DNA of 64,000 bases from the NCBI RefSeq assembly GCF_017114995.1, contig NZ_JABXKL010000002.1:96952-160951 (forward strand), read 5' to 3'. The notes beneath the pieces are model-generated. The model saw nothing but the letters and a program-made list of their open reading frames with translations, was not told where the DNA came from and did no database searches. Within the stretch, counting starts at the first letter, position 1, and each line of letters starts with the position of its first letter. This stretch comes from Nostoc sp. NMS9. GTDB lineage: Bacteria > Cyanobacteriota > Cyanobacteriia > Cyanobacteriales > Nostocaceae. A program made the position numbers and the translations under genes. Positions 1 to 8,277 of the stretch are shown piece after piece.

Positions 1-155
1 AATCGATGTTTTGTGTGACGACAGCAACGATTTTGGGACTGATGCCTCATCCTTTAGATACTAAAGATCCAAATGAGCAAAAAGATAATCGAGTTTATTT
101 AGAGAAGTGGATGAGTCGGTTACAAACTTCGCGGTTGCTGGATGTGAATAAATGA
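1..155 (+). CDS. C-terminal end of an unidentified protein (5' truncated by window)
   Basis: An open frame enters from the left edge, starting with the codon at position 3, and ends at TGA 153-155. The visible 50 residues contain GLMPHPLDTKDPNEQ and end RLLDVNK. I do not recognise the family. The stop overlaps the start of the next small ORF as ATGA, which suggests translational coupling. Only the tail is visible, so no function can be assigned. Confidence 0.55.
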   Translation, partial: SMFCVTTATILGLMPHPLDTKDPNEQKDNRVYLEKWMSRLQTSRLLDVNK

Positions 156-352
156 CAGATGATTCGACGATTACTCACGAGGCATTCAAGCAATTCGAGC
201 GCAACAAATTTTCTGTTGTAGCTCAAGAATACAATCGCGCGTTAGCGTTCGCGGAGCGTCTCGTAGAGAAGCTCACCGGAGGTATCGCTGTTGTGACTTC
301 TCAGGTAGATGAAACCATATTGGATGCCGTCGGAGCTGCTTATAAAGCATAA
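152..352 (+). CDS. Small hypothetical protein containing a translated dispersed repeat
   Basis: A 66-residue ORF begins at an ATG overlapping the previous stop (ATGA), the arrangement of a co-translated gene. The product is acidic and probably helical, with no signal peptide or membrane segment. Residues about 30-41 ([12 protein letters not shown]) are encoded by a copy of the GC-rich dispersed repeat found elsewhere in this window, so part of the protein is repeat-derived. I do not recognise the family. The ATGA overlap is the main reason to think it is translated. It could also be a chance ORF. Confidence 0.45.
   Translation: MTDDSTITHEAFKQFERNKFSVVAQEYNRALAFAERLVEKLTGGIAVVTSQVDETILDAVGAAYKA
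239..273 (+). repeat. GC-rich dispersed repeat, copy inside a coding frame
   Basis: Contains the core GCGGAGCGTCTCGTAGAG, nearly the same as GCGTAGCGTCTCGTAGAG at 17875-17892. This copy is read through in frame in the small ORF at 152-352. Confidence 0.75.
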
Positions 353-392
353 GCTAGAACAACTTTTTTAAAATTGCTTGAATCCGATGTAT

Positions 393-863
393 TTAGTAAT
401 TTTTGAAGTGTTTTTCCATGACAAAATTTATCAGCTTTTGCCCTCTACGCTCTACTTCTTGCTTTTTGATAACAATAAATCCCTGATTCTCAAAAAAAGG
501 TTTAGCTGTAATACTGGCTTCTGTAAATAACTTTTCCACGCCTAAAGAGTGTGCTTTTAATTCAATCTGTTCTAAGATTTTCTTACCAACACCTTTCCTT
601 TGAAAATCTTTATGACAATAGAAACGGTCAATATGACCATTAGCCTCTAATTCCCCAAAACCAATAATTTTGTCTTGTTCTTCTGCTACATAGGTAAACT
701 TACTTCCTAAACTTTTAATCCAAACTTCAATATCCATGTTTGCTGGTGCCCAAGCAGCTACTTGTTCTTCTGTATAATCGTGAATATTCACCTCATGAAT
801 AGTGTCGTAGAACAATTTCATAATTTCTTTGGTATCAGCTATTTCGTATATTCTTATTTTCAT
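393..863 (-). CDS. GNAT-family N-acetyltransferase, YafP-like
   Basis: Predicted acetyl-CoA-dependent N-acetyltransferase of about 156 residues, the usual size for a one-domain GNAT protein. The acetyl-CoA loop is visible as QRKGVGKKIL (Q/R-x-x-G-x-G/A). The C-terminal signature EASITAKPFFENQGF closely matches the YafP branch of the family. I chose the second Met (MKIRIYEI) because the GNAT fold starts there; an upstream Met would add six residues. It is a single gene, convergent with the tiny ORF on its left. The coding sequence is AT-rich and lysine-rich with no HIP1 site, so acquisition from outside the cyanobacteria is possible. The substrate cannot be told from sequence. Confidence 0.85.
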   Translation of the reverse strand: MKIRIYEIADTKEIMKLFYDTIHEVNIHDYTEEQVAAWAPANMDIEVWIKSLGSKFTYVAEEQDKIIGFGELEANGHIDRFYCHKDFQRKGVGKKILEQIELKAHSLGVEKLFTEASITAKPFFENQGFIVIKKQEVERRGQKLINFVMEKHFKNY

Positions 864-1010
864 AAAGTAATTAACGATCAATAACTCTAATTAACAATAT
901 TATCTGTGTTGGTGAGTCTGAGTATTTCCACAGTGAAGCCCAGTTGGCGACCCTATTTTCGCTTCATCATAATAGACTTCTGGCATGAATCAAAAGCCCT
1001 CACCCTAAAT

Positions 1011-1034
1011 CCCTCTCCCAAGCTTGGGAGAGGG
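1011..1034. repeat. 24-nt perfect palindrome (dispersed repeat / possible terminator)
   Basis: CCCTCTCCCAAG is followed directly by its reverse complement CTTGGGAGAGGG. The preceding text (CCCTCACCCTAAATCCCT) is typical of a repeat widespread in cyanobacterial genomes. It lies between the divergent GNAT gene and the next plus-strand gene. The hairpin could stop transcription, but no clear T-run follows. Confidence 0.7.
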
Positions 1035-1134
1035 ACTTTGAAAATCGCTGATGTTCAAGGTAAATTATTTTAGTACAAAAGTACTATTTACTGCTAAAAT
1101 GCCTTACAAGTCAGCTAGCCTTGCTTGAGGTAGT

Positions 1135-1641
1135 ATGAAAAAAATCCCAGACACGGACAAAAAGCCCATTTTGCGGAAAGTTTCGTTGTTGCAGCCCAAA
1201 TCTGTAACTACTGCTATAGTGCCACTGCGACCCCAAAAGGAAAAAATCATCAGCGAAGGAGAGCGTTTGATTACACAAGTTGAACGTATCAATCAAATGG
1301 CAGGAGAGTTAGAAGCAGCGATATTTGAGTTGAAAGCGATCGCTAACACTCTGAATACTCAAAAAAGTTACCCAGTTCTAAATCAGGAGCCATGCAAAAA
1401 TATTTGTCAGTATTTTACAGTTAGCGTTCCTTGGGTGAAACGAAAGCCTGACAACTCATTTATTCTGACGACGCGAAAAGTTGATTTATTCCGAGCCGAA
1501 AGGGAAGCCACACAGTTAGCACAGCAACTTCGTCAGCAAACCAAAAAAAGATTAGCATCGCAGCCACAGACAAAAAACAAGAATGGGGCTGAGGCTGAAA
1601 CAAAATGCTTGTTCAAAAAGGTATTAGTCAACAAATCTTAA
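1135..1641 (+). CDS. Hypothetical protein with coiled-coil segment
   Basis: A 168-residue basic protein. Residues about 40-80 (GERLITQVERINQMAGELEAAIFELKAIANTL, shown here only to mark the segment's heptad pattern) look like a helical coiled coil; a basic Gln/Lys-rich tail follows. There is no signal peptide, membrane segment or catalytic motif. ATG 1135 follows GGTAGT, a weak ribosome site. The segment NICQYFTVSVPWVKRKPDN resembles a short region I associate with small cyanobacterial hypotheticals, but I cannot name a family. The gene stands alone on the plus strand about 130 bp before the DUF6464-like gene. Confidence 0.6.
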   Translation: MKKIPDTDKKPILRKVSLLQPKSVTTAIVPLRPQKEKIISEGERLITQVERINQMAGELEAAIFELKAIANTLNTQKSYPVLNQEPCKNICQYFTVSVPWVKRKPDNSFILTTRKVDLFRAEREATQLAQQLRQQTKKRLASQPQTKNKNGAEAETKCLFKKVLVNKS

Positions 1642-1770
1642 AATTATCAACATTCAACGGCATCTCACCCTTGAGGTTGTAACAGTTATGCTGATTGAAG
1701 TGGCAGAAGGAACTTATTTCTCAAAATTGCTAGATACCACACTGCCATTATTTCTTTGCAACCATAGTTG

Positions 1771-2193
1771 ATGACAAAGAAACAAAGCCGCCCTAATATT
1801 TGCACTTCCGTAAAACCAGAGTGTAACATCAGGGACAATCAATCAGCGCACAGAAGAGGTAAAAAGAAGGTGTTAAAGACACTTTTAGTGATTGCCATTG
1901 GTTTTTTACCGTCCCTGTTTTCCCTGTGGATGATCCGTAGAACCCAGCGATCGCGCTTGCAGATGAGGCAAGCAGCCATGAATTTTCCAGTGGTACGGGG
2001 ACGGCAAAACGTCAGACCTGTGGAAGGCGATCGCTATTATTTAGAAGGGGTGGGTTATTTAATTGGCGATATCAGCTGCAAGTTTAATGCTCGCTCTGGC
2101 TACATCCGTTGTGCTATAAATCCCGAAGGCCCATGTAACGGTTGCCGTCACTACGAACCTAGAGAATTAACTGGTAATGAAAAAAGCACTTAA
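1771..2193 (+). CDS. DUF6464-like cyanobacterial protein, membrane-anchored
   Basis: A 140-residue protein with one N-terminal hydrophobic helix (about residues 36-53, LKTLLVIAIGFLPSLFSLW) after a basic stretch, then a C-terminal domain with three cysteines in the pattern DISCKFNARSGYIRCAINPEG-PCNGCRHYE. That Cys-rich end is, to my recollection, the hallmark of the cyanobacterial DUF6464 family. ATG 1771 is preferred over the in-frame TTG three bases upstream. The conserved cysteines suggest metal binding or disulfides, but the role is unknown. Confidence 0.7.
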   Translation: MTKKQSRPNICTSVKPECNIRDNQSAHRRGKKKVLKTLLVIAIGFLPSLFSLWMIRRTQRSRLQMRQAAMNFPVVRGRQNVRPVEGDRYYLEGVGYLIGDISCKFNARSGYIRCAINPEGPCNGCRHYEPRELTGNEKST

Positions 2194-2325
2194 GATTCCT
2201 TACTCAATACTTAACCTACCTAAAATTACCTGGTTAACACAGACGCTATGACGTGGATAGTTTTCCAGCGACTTCATAGCACTAGAACCAGGGAATGATA
2301 AAATCATTACTAATTATAATAATTT

Positions 2326-2339
2326 GTATTTACAAGTAC
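2326..2339. promoter_or_regulatory. Candidate NtcA box (GTA-N8-TAC) upstream of amino-acid transporter
   Basis: The sequence GTATTTACAAGTAC matches the NtcA consensus GTA-N8-TAC exactly. It sits about 145 bp before the ATG of the transporter binding protein, in the only long non-coding leader of this operon. NtcA is the global nitrogen regulator of cyanobacteria, so control of amino-acid uptake would be sensible. No -10 box at the canonical 20-24 nt spacing is obvious. The 6-base consensus also occurs by chance roughly every 4 kb. Confidence 0.45.
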
Positions 2340-2484
2340 TTTGAATATTTCTCTTTGCATGGTGAAATAAGAATGATTTAATAGAATTCGTGCAAAAGAG
2401 TAAATCTGCATCATTTTGTTTGCAGATTATGAACTTTGCTATTAACTCTTGCCGAATATCTCATAACTAGATGATTATCCAACG

Positions 2485-3747
2485 ATGAACAACGCGATCG
2501 CTCGGACAACAGCATTATTATCAACTTGCGCTTTGCTACTAACAGGTTGTGGTGGTGGCACTAGCACAGTGACAAATTCTCCAACTAATACTCCCAATAG
2601 TACCCCAAATAACACTGCAACCAATACCCCAGTGACAACAGGTACATTATCAGGTGCTATTCCCATCGGTATTGGTGTTGCCCAAACTAGCAATGTGGCA
2701 TTACTCGGTCAAGAGCAAGTTGCTGGAGCTAAACTTGCCCAGAAGTATTTCAATAGTAAAGGTGGTGTTAATGGCACACCAATTAAATTAGTTTTTCAAG
2801 ATACTAGCGGTGATGAAGCAGGAGCAATTAACGCTTTTCAAACTCTAATTAATAAAGATAAAGTTATTGGAATTATTGGGCCAACTTTGTCACAACAAGC
2901 CTTTAGTGCCGATCCCATTGGCGAACGGGCAAAAGTACCAATTATTGGCCCATCAAATACTGCTAAAAATATTCCCGAAATTGGTGATTACGTTGCTCGT
3001 GTTTCTGCACCAGTTTCCATTGTTGCGCCTAATTCGGTGAAAGCTGCACTTAAGCAAAACCCCCAACTGAAAAAAGTTGCAGTTTTCTACGCCCAAAATG
3101 ATGCATTTAGCAAGTCAGAAACGGAAATTTTTCAGCAAACAGTTAAGGATCAAGGGCTGGAATTGGTAACAGTCCAAAAATTCCAAACTAGTGATACAGA
3201 TTTTCAAAGCCAAGCTACCAATGCAATTAATCTCAAACCAGATTTGGTAATTATTTCTGGCTTGGCTGCTGATGGTGGTAATTTAGTTAGGCAATTGCGA
3301 GAACTGGGTTATAAAGGCTTAATTGTCGGTGGAAATGGTCTAAATACATCGAATTTATTGCCAGTTTGTAAAGCACTTTGTGATGGGGTATTGATTGCTC
3401 AAGCCTACAGTCCAGAACATCCAGGTGAAATTAACGCGGCGTTTCGTAAAGCCTATATTGAAGAATATAAAAAAGAACCACCCCAATTTAGCGCCCAAGC
3501 TTTTGCAGCAGTGCAGGTTTATGTCGAAGCACTCCAATCTTTAGATAAAAAGAGCAAAATCAACAAACTACAGCTACCAGAATTACGGACACAGTTAAAC
3601 AAACAAATACTTGAAGGAGCATACAATACACCATTGGGTGAAATTGGTTTTACTCCCACAGGTGAAGTTGTGCAAAAAGATTTCTATGTTGCCCAAATCA
3701 AAATGGAAAAAGACGGGAGTCAAGGTAAATTCACATTTCTAAAATAG
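2485..3747 (+). CDS. livK: ABC transporter substrate-binding lipoprotein, branched-chain/neutral amino acids (LivK/NatB type)
   Basis: Periplasmic binding component of a hydrophobic amino-acid (HAAT) ABC importer, 420 residues. The N-terminus is a lipoprotein signal ending in the lipobox LLTGC (Cys about residue 22). A Thr/Asn/Pro-rich linker follows (about 25-55), then a Peripla_BP_6 domain starting IPIGIGVAQTSNVALLGQEQ with the family signatures GAKLAQKYFN, IIGPTLSQQA and GPSNTAKNIPE. It starts an operon with a LivH-type permease 7 bp downstream. In cyanobacteria this family includes NatB of the N-I neutral amino-acid permease. The related urea binding protein UrtA is less likely, as no urt genes are nearby. 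A candidate NtcA box precedes it. Confidence 0.9.
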   Translation: MNNAIARTTALLSTCALLLTGCGGGTSTVTNSPTNTPNSTPNNTATNTPVTTGTLSGAIPIGIGVAQTSNVALLGQEQVAGAKLAQKYFNSKGGVNGTPIKLVFQDTSGDEAGAINAFQTLINKDKVIGIIGPTLSQQAFSADPIGERAKVPIIGPSNTAKNIPEIGDYVARVSAPVSIVAPNSVKAALKQNPQLKKVAVFYAQNDAFSKSETEIFQQTVKDQGLELVTVQKFQTSDTDFQSQATNAINLKPDLVIISGLAADGGNLVRQLRELGYKGLIVGGNGLNTSNLLPVCKALCDGVLIAQAYSPEHPGEINAAFRKAYIEEYKKEPPQFSAQAFAAVQVYVEALQSLDKKSKINKLQLPELRTQLNKQILEGAYNTPLGEIGFTPTGEVVQKDFYVAQIKMEKDGSQGKFTFLK

Positions 3748-3754
3748 TTGCTAC

Positions 3755-4705
3755 ATGAATATCAATATCTTTTTGCAGCAATTATTAAATGGCTTATCCA
3801 TTGGCAGCGTCTATGCAATTTTTGCCTTGGGATATACCTTGGTTTATTCTATTTTGGGCATTATTAATTTAGCTCATGGCGCGATTTTTACCTTGGGTGC
3901 ATATTTCACTTATGCACTTATGGGTGGGAACTTTGGATTTAATGGCTTGCTGGCTAATGCAGCCTTGCCGATAAAATTACCATTTGCTATATCCTTAATT
4001 TTAGGAAGCACCTTGGCGGGATTGGTAGGGGTAGTGATGGAACGTGTTGCTTTTCAACCTTTGCGCCGTCAAGGATCTGATCCTTTGCTAACTGTTGTTT
4101 CTAGCTTGGGAGTAGCAGTGGTAATTGTGAATTTAATCCAGTATTTAATAGGCGCGGAAAGTTACACATACCCCGCAAATACTTATGGGAATTTGCCACC
4201 TGCAATTAACTTTGGGAGTCCAGAAAACCCAATTCCGATTCGCAGTGTTCAGGTGGTAATTTTTACTGTATCAGTGGTGATTGTGGCAATTCTTACCTAT
4301 TTTATCAATCGAACTAAATATGGTAAGGCAATGCAAGCGATCGCAGAAGATCCAACTACAGCTAGTTTATTAGGAATTAATAGCGATCGCTTTATCATCC
4401 TAACATTCTTCATCAGCAGTTTTTTAGCAGGATTAGCAGGAACTTTAGTTGCCTCTAGTGTTAGTATTGCAGGGCCATATTTCGGCATTGCTTTTGGTTT
4501 GCGGGGTTTAGCAGTAATTGTTTTAGGTGGTTTAGGTAGTATTCCCGGTGCAGTGGTAGGAGGTTTGTTAATTGGATTAGTCGAGGCGTTTGTCCCTGCT
4601 GATTATTCTGGATATAAAGACGCAGTAGCCTTTGCAATTTTGTTTATCATGCTATTAGTTAGACCCCAAGGTTTGCTAGGACGGCGGTTTATTCAGAAAG
4701 TTTAG
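3755..4705 (+). CDS. livH: Branched-chain amino-acid ABC transporter permease (LivH/NatD type)
   Basis: Inner-membrane permease of 316 residues with about eight hydrophobic helices. It starts LLNGLSIGSVYAIFALGYTL, the classic LivH opening, and has INLAHGAIFTLGAY soon after. The EAA-like cytoplasmic loop that contacts the ATPases is visible as KAMQAIAEDPTTASLLGI (about residues 192-209). Its start lies 7 bp after the binding-protein stop, so co-transcription is very likely. It should pair with the LivM-type permease at 5372 to form the channel. A Uma2-family gene separates the two permeases. Confidence 0.92.
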   Translation: MNINIFLQQLLNGLSIGSVYAIFALGYTLVYSILGIINLAHGAIFTLGAYFTYALMGGNFGFNGLLANAALPIKLPFAISLILGSTLAGLVGVVMERVAFQPLRRQGSDPLLTVVSSLGVAVVIVNLIQYLIGAESYTYPANTYGNLPPAINFGSPENPIPIRSVQVVIFTVSVVIVAILTYFINRTKYGKAMQAIAEDPTTASLLGINSDRFIILTFFISSFLAGLAGTLVASSVSIAGPYFGIAFGLRGLAVIVLGGLGSIPGAVVGGLLIGLVEAFVPADYSGYKDAVAFAILFIMLLVRPQGLLGRRFIQKV

Positions 4706-4719
4706 AGAGACGTAGCGCT

Positions 4720-5322
4720 ATGAAAACATACACTCAACAAAAATTAACTTTTGAGCAATTTTTAGAACAGTGTCCAGAAGAAGGTTTATATGAACTTGTG
4801 GATGGAGAAATTGTAGAAGTGCGTGCAACCAGAAATCATGATGATGTCGCTGACTTTACGGCTGACTCTTTCAAAGATGAAATTAAACGTCTAAATCTTA
4901 ATTACGTAGTAAAAAACACAGCAGTCTTTAAAACTATAACTGCTAATGGCATAGAGCAAGGGCGCAAGCCTGATGTAAGTGTCATAGATAAAGATAAATG
5001 GCGCTCAAATCGTTCTGCTTATGCTGCACTTGAAGAACCCATCCAATTAGCTGTAGAGGTGACATCAACTAATTGGGAAGATGATTACATTGATAAATTA
5101 GATGAATATCAACGTTTAGGTATTACAGAATATTGGATTGTAGATTATTTGGCAATTGGGCTAAGAGAGTATTTGGGAAATCCAAAAGTTCCGGCTGTAT
5201 TTGTTTTTCTATTAAATGATGAGGGTAAATACCAATGCACACATTTTAGAGGTTCAGAACGAATTGTGTCACGAACTTTTCGTGAACTGACGCTGACAGC
5301 AGAGGAAATCTTAACAGCTTAA
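4720..5322 (+). CDS. Uma2-family (DUF820) PD-(D/E)XK nuclease-like protein
   Basis: A 200-residue protein of the Uma2 family, a restriction-endonuclease-like fold strongly expanded in cyanobacteria. The opening LTFEQFLEQCPEEGLYELVDGEIVE is the usual N-terminal signature. Catalytic-type residues are visible as KPDVSVI (D of the PD motif) and LAVEVTSTN (E of the E-x-x/V-E motif), followed by KLDEYQRLGITEYWIVD. It sits between livH (14 bp away) and livM (50 bp away) on the same strand, so it is probably transcribed with the transporter. The cellular role of Uma2 proteins is unknown, and many may be mobile passengers. Confidence 0.88.
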   Translation: MKTYTQQKLTFEQFLEQCPEEGLYELVDGEIVEVRATRNHDDVADFTADSFKDEIKRLNLNYVVKNTAVFKTITANGIEQGRKPDVSVIDKDKWRSNRSAYAALEEPIQLAVEVTSTNWEDDYIDKLDEYQRLGITEYWIVDYLAIGLREYLGNPKVPAVFVFLLNDEGKYQCTHFRGSERIVSRTFRELTLTAEEILTA

Positions 5323-5371
5323 GAGTTGATAAAACCAATAGTCTGATTAAGTTTAATCAAAATGTATTAAA

Positions 5372-6328
5372 ATGACTGATTTTTTCGCTACTTACGGTTC
5401 TTTGATTGTCTCTATGGTATTGGGGGCGTTATTAGGGTTATCACTTTACTTACCCCTAATGACAGGACAATTGTCTTTAGCTAGTCCAGGATTTTATGCT
5501 TTAGGTGGATATATTGCAGCAATTTTATCCACAAAAGTTTTGACATCTAGCAGTAGTTTATTCCCCATTCCATTGTTGTTATTGGAGATGTTAATTGCGG
5601 GTGTAATTTCTGGTTTATTGGGTATAATAGTCGGAATTCCAGCATTACGGTTGCGAGGAATTTATTTAGCGATCGCAACTATCGCTTTTGTGGAAGTTCT
5701 GCGCGTCATCTCCCTCAATTTGGATATTACAGGCGGTGCTGTTGGAATTTTTGGTATTCCTCAACCTTTCCAAACACAACTTGAATATTTATGGATTGTT
5801 CTGCCTTTACTATTAATTAGTATGGTGCTACTTTATCGTTTAGAACGCATCCGCGTCGGCAGGGCTTTTATCGCTATCCGCGAAGATGAATTAGCTGCGG
5901 GTGCAATGGGAATTGATCCGACTTATTACAAAGTTTTGGCGTTTACATTAGGAGCTATGCTTGCAGGGGTTGTAGGTGCAATTAGCGCTCACTTCCTCAA
6001 TACCTGGAATGCTCGTCAAGGTACTTTTGATGCCAGTATTATATATTTAACTTTTGTTTTAATTGGTGGTTCGAGAACTTTTTTAGGCCCGGTAATTGGA
6101 GGTATGGTATTTACAGCTTTACCAGAGATTCTGCGAAGCCTTGCTGATACTGGTGGTTTACCTAATTGGTTAGCACAGTTTTTGCGAGATGGTAGATTAA
6201 TTATTTTTGGCTTCCTAATAGTAATAGGTACAATCTTTTTTCCCCAAGGGCTAATTACTCCAGATATTTTTCAAAGACGCAAAATTATGGAAAAACGAAC
6301 CGCAAAGGACGCAAAGGGCGCGAAGTAA
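5372..6328 (+). CDS. livM: Branched-chain amino-acid ABC transporter permease (LivM/NatC type)
   Basis: Second membrane subunit of the importer, 318 residues, with about nine hydrophobic helices. LivM hallmarks are LSLASPGFYALGGYIAA near the start, GIPALRLRGIYLAIATIAFVE (about 91-111), and the EAA-like loop RAFIAIREDELAAGAMGID (about 168-186). The last 13 residues (MEKRTAKDAKGAK) are not part of the family. They are encoded by a dispersed repeat (about 6287-6325) that has replaced or extended the natural C-terminus. The protein should otherwise be functional. Confidence 0.9.
   Translation: MTDFFATYGSLIVSMVLGALLGLSLYLPLMTGQLSLASPGFYALGGYIAAILSTKVLTSSSSLFPIPLLLLEMLIAGVISGLLGIIVGIPALRLRGIYLAIATIAFVEVLRVISLNLDITGGAVGIFGIPQPFQTQLEYLWIVLPLLLISMVLLYRLERIRVGRAFIAIREDELAAGAMGIDPTYYKVLAFTLGAMLAGVVGAISAHFLNTWNARQGTFDASIIYLTFVLIGGSRTFLGPVIGGMVFTALPEILRSLADTGGLPNWLAQFLRDGRLIIFGFLIVIGTIFFPQGLITPDIFQRRKIMEKRTAKDAKGAK
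6287..6326 (+). repeat. Dispersed repeat forming the 3' end of livM
   Basis: Contains AACGAACCGCAAAGGACGCA, a repeat also present at 19169-19215, where it is interrupted by another element. Here it encodes the C-terminal KRTAKDAKGAK of the permease. Confidence 0.7.
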
Positions 6329-6382
6329 TAAAAGTTTTAGAGAGTTATTGCGTAAGTTTTATATTCATAATAATATGCAAAA

Positions 6383-7174
6383 ATGTCACATAGTATTCCA
6401 GCAACTAACAGCAGTATTGTCTTAGAAGCAAGAGCATTGACTCGCCGCTTTGGTGGTTTAGTGGCGGTAAATAATGTATCTTTTAGTGTAAATCAACATG
6501 AGATTTTTGGACTGATTGGCCCTAATGGTGCTGGCAAAACAACACTGTTTAATTTGATTACTGCCTTCATTCCACCTTCTAGCGGTCAATTAATTTATCA
6601 AGGTGCAAAAATTTACCAACTGCGTCCTCATCAAATTGCTGCTTTAGGTATCGCTCGTACCTTCCAAAATATCCGCTTGTTTGGGGAATTATCGGCGTTA
6701 GAAAATGTGATAATTGCCCGACATTTGCACACTAAAAGTAATATGATTACAGGGGTTTTGGGATTACCACCAGCACCGACTGAAGAATTGAAAACTAAGC
6801 AAAAAGCTTTAGATTTATTGGATTTGGTGGGATTAAGCGATCGCGCTGACGAAAAAGCCAAAAACTTTGCCTACGGCGATCAGCGGCGGCTGGAAATTGC
6901 CCGCGCTTTAGCATTAGAACCGCAAATTTTACTTCTTGATGAACCGGCGGCGGGAATGAACCCCAACGAAAAGCAGCAATTGAGTGCATTTATTCGCAGC
7001 CTTCGCAATGACTTCAATTTGACGATCGTTCTTATAGAACACCATGTACCATTAGTTATGGGTTTGTGCGATCGCATTGCGGTGTTAGATTTTGGGCAAT
7101 TGATTGCATTGGGTGAACCCGCAGTTGTCAGAAATGACCCGGCTGTAATTGAAGCTTATTTGGGAAATGAATAA
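6383..7174 (+). CDS. livG: Amino-acid ABC transporter ATP-binding protein (LivG/NatA type)
   Basis: ATPase subunit of 263 residues. Walker A is GPNGAGKTT (about residues 47-55), the signature region is YGDQRRLEIARAL (about 165-177) and Walker B is ILLLDEPAAGMN (about 184-195). The H-loop is IEHHVPLVM. The signature reads FAYGDQ, a common LivG variant of LSGGQ. It lies 54 bp after livM on the same strand. The partner ATPase LivF is not next to it: an opposite-strand nuclease-like gene intervenes. Confidence 0.92.
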   Translation: MSHSIPATNSSIVLEARALTRRFGGLVAVNNVSFSVNQHEIFGLIGPNGAGKTTLFNLITAFIPPSSGQLIYQGAKIYQLRPHQIAALGIARTFQNIRLFGELSALENVIIARHLHTKSNMITGVLGLPPAPTEELKTKQKALDLLDLVGLSDRADEKAKNFAYGDQRRLEIARALALEPQILLLDEPAAGMNPNEKQQLSAFIRSLRNDFNLTIVLIEHHVPLVMGLCDRIAVLDFGQLIALGEPAVVRNDPAVIEAYLGNE

Positions 7175-7279
7175 GCGATTGAGAATGAGTTACAAAAAAA
7201 TTAATTTCGGGATTTTAATGGCATTAGAGATTTTCGTACACCTCATCATCATTGCGCTTGCCAACTCGAAAAACTTCGA

Positions 7280-8116
7280 TTACATCAAAATACTCACAAA
7301 TTCGTCTAAAGAATTCACTGCGATCGCACTATCCATTAAATTTTCTAATTGTTCCACACTTTCGCTCTCAAGCCTTGCTTCCACTTCATGGGGAATTTCG
7401 CCAAAGCGTTGTTCTAATACCCGGATTAGCTGCCGTCGCGCACCCTGCTGAATACCTCTTTGCTCAATTTCCTGATACCAAGGCGATTCTCGCAATACTG
7501 CCATATCCCACCTCATGATTTGTTGCACTAAAGGCGTGTCTAACACAAAGCTAGCAAAAAATGCCAGCAATGATTCTAATTGATTCAACTGTGCATCTGC
7601 TCGTAGCGCCTGTAATGCGCGTTGCACAACTGATACTTCCCCCCCTCCTCGGAGGATTGGCACAAAGGGTAACAACGATGGTAGTGGTTGCTGAAACACT
7701 ATTTCAGCATCGATTTCCCACAAATTAATCACGTGATAATCTTGAATGGCACGTAATCCCAAAAATTCCTGCTCGTAACTACTGACAATCGTTAAGGTGG
7801 ATGCGGGCGGTAAAATGTTGATCAGTACTGGGTAAGTTGGCAATCGGTAACGTTCTTGTGCCAAGGCAGCATAGGCTCTCATCCGTAGAGGCATCTGTGT
7901 TGTGTAACGCAGTTGTAGTTCATTTAGTACTAGAAAATCCCCGTGAGTGGCACTGTATGCTTTCACCAACACATCTGTTTCGCGGCTAATCCAATGAAAC
8001 TCAGAGCCGAGAATTTCTTTCGCCACGACTTCAGGACGTTGTGTAACCCACTGTACCCATGCATCGGGAGCTAAATTAATTAGTCCTTTGCTACCAATAT
8101 CTGCTGCTTTTCCCAC
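7280..8116 (-). CDS. Rpn-like / DUF4351-type protein (putative PD-(D/E)XK nuclease family)
   Basis: A 278-residue protein starting at GTG 8116 (no in-frame ATG is available before the upstream stop near 8186). The start GKAADIGSKGLINLAPDAWVQWV and the middle DVLVKAYSATHGDFLVLNELQLRYT suggest a restriction-nuclease-like fold with a D...E-x-Q core rather than a full D...E-x-K. The C-terminus (RRQLIRVLEQRFGEIPHEVEARLES...VEQLENLMDSAI) matches the short helical DUF4351 tail common on Rpn/transposase-related cyanobacterial proteins. It is on the opposite strand between livG and livF and splits the transporter operon. The role is unknown; Rpn proteins promote recombination in E. coli. Confidence 0.7.
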   Translation of the reverse strand: MGKAADIGSKGLINLAPDAWVQWVTQRPEVVAKEILGSEFHWISRETDVLVKAYSATHGDFLVLNELQLRYTTQMPLRMRAYAALAQERYRLPTYPVLINILPPASTLTIVSSYEQEFLGLRAIQDYHVINLWEIDAEIVFQQPLPSLLPFVPILRGGGEVSVVQRALQALRADAQLNQLESLLAFFASFVLDTPLVQQIMRWDMAVLRESPWYQEIEQRGIQQGARRQLIRVLEQRFGEIPHEVEARLESESVEQLENLMDSAIAVNSLDEFVSILM

Positions 8117-8277
8117 AGGACACTTGATATCTTTATCAGTAATTAATGGTACACCATAAAGATTACAGTATTCTGGCGTTGGTTTTTAAGTTGAAGCAAT
8201 GTCTACGCACTATTTTAAGAAATGTATGATTGATGTATGTTAGGTTTTGAATCAACATTTCTGGATGTAAACCGCCG

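Noticed and set aside
7149..7518. Two plus-strand frames after livG
   Set aside because: They lie over the C-terminal part of the minus-strand Rpn-like gene and encode no recognisable domain.
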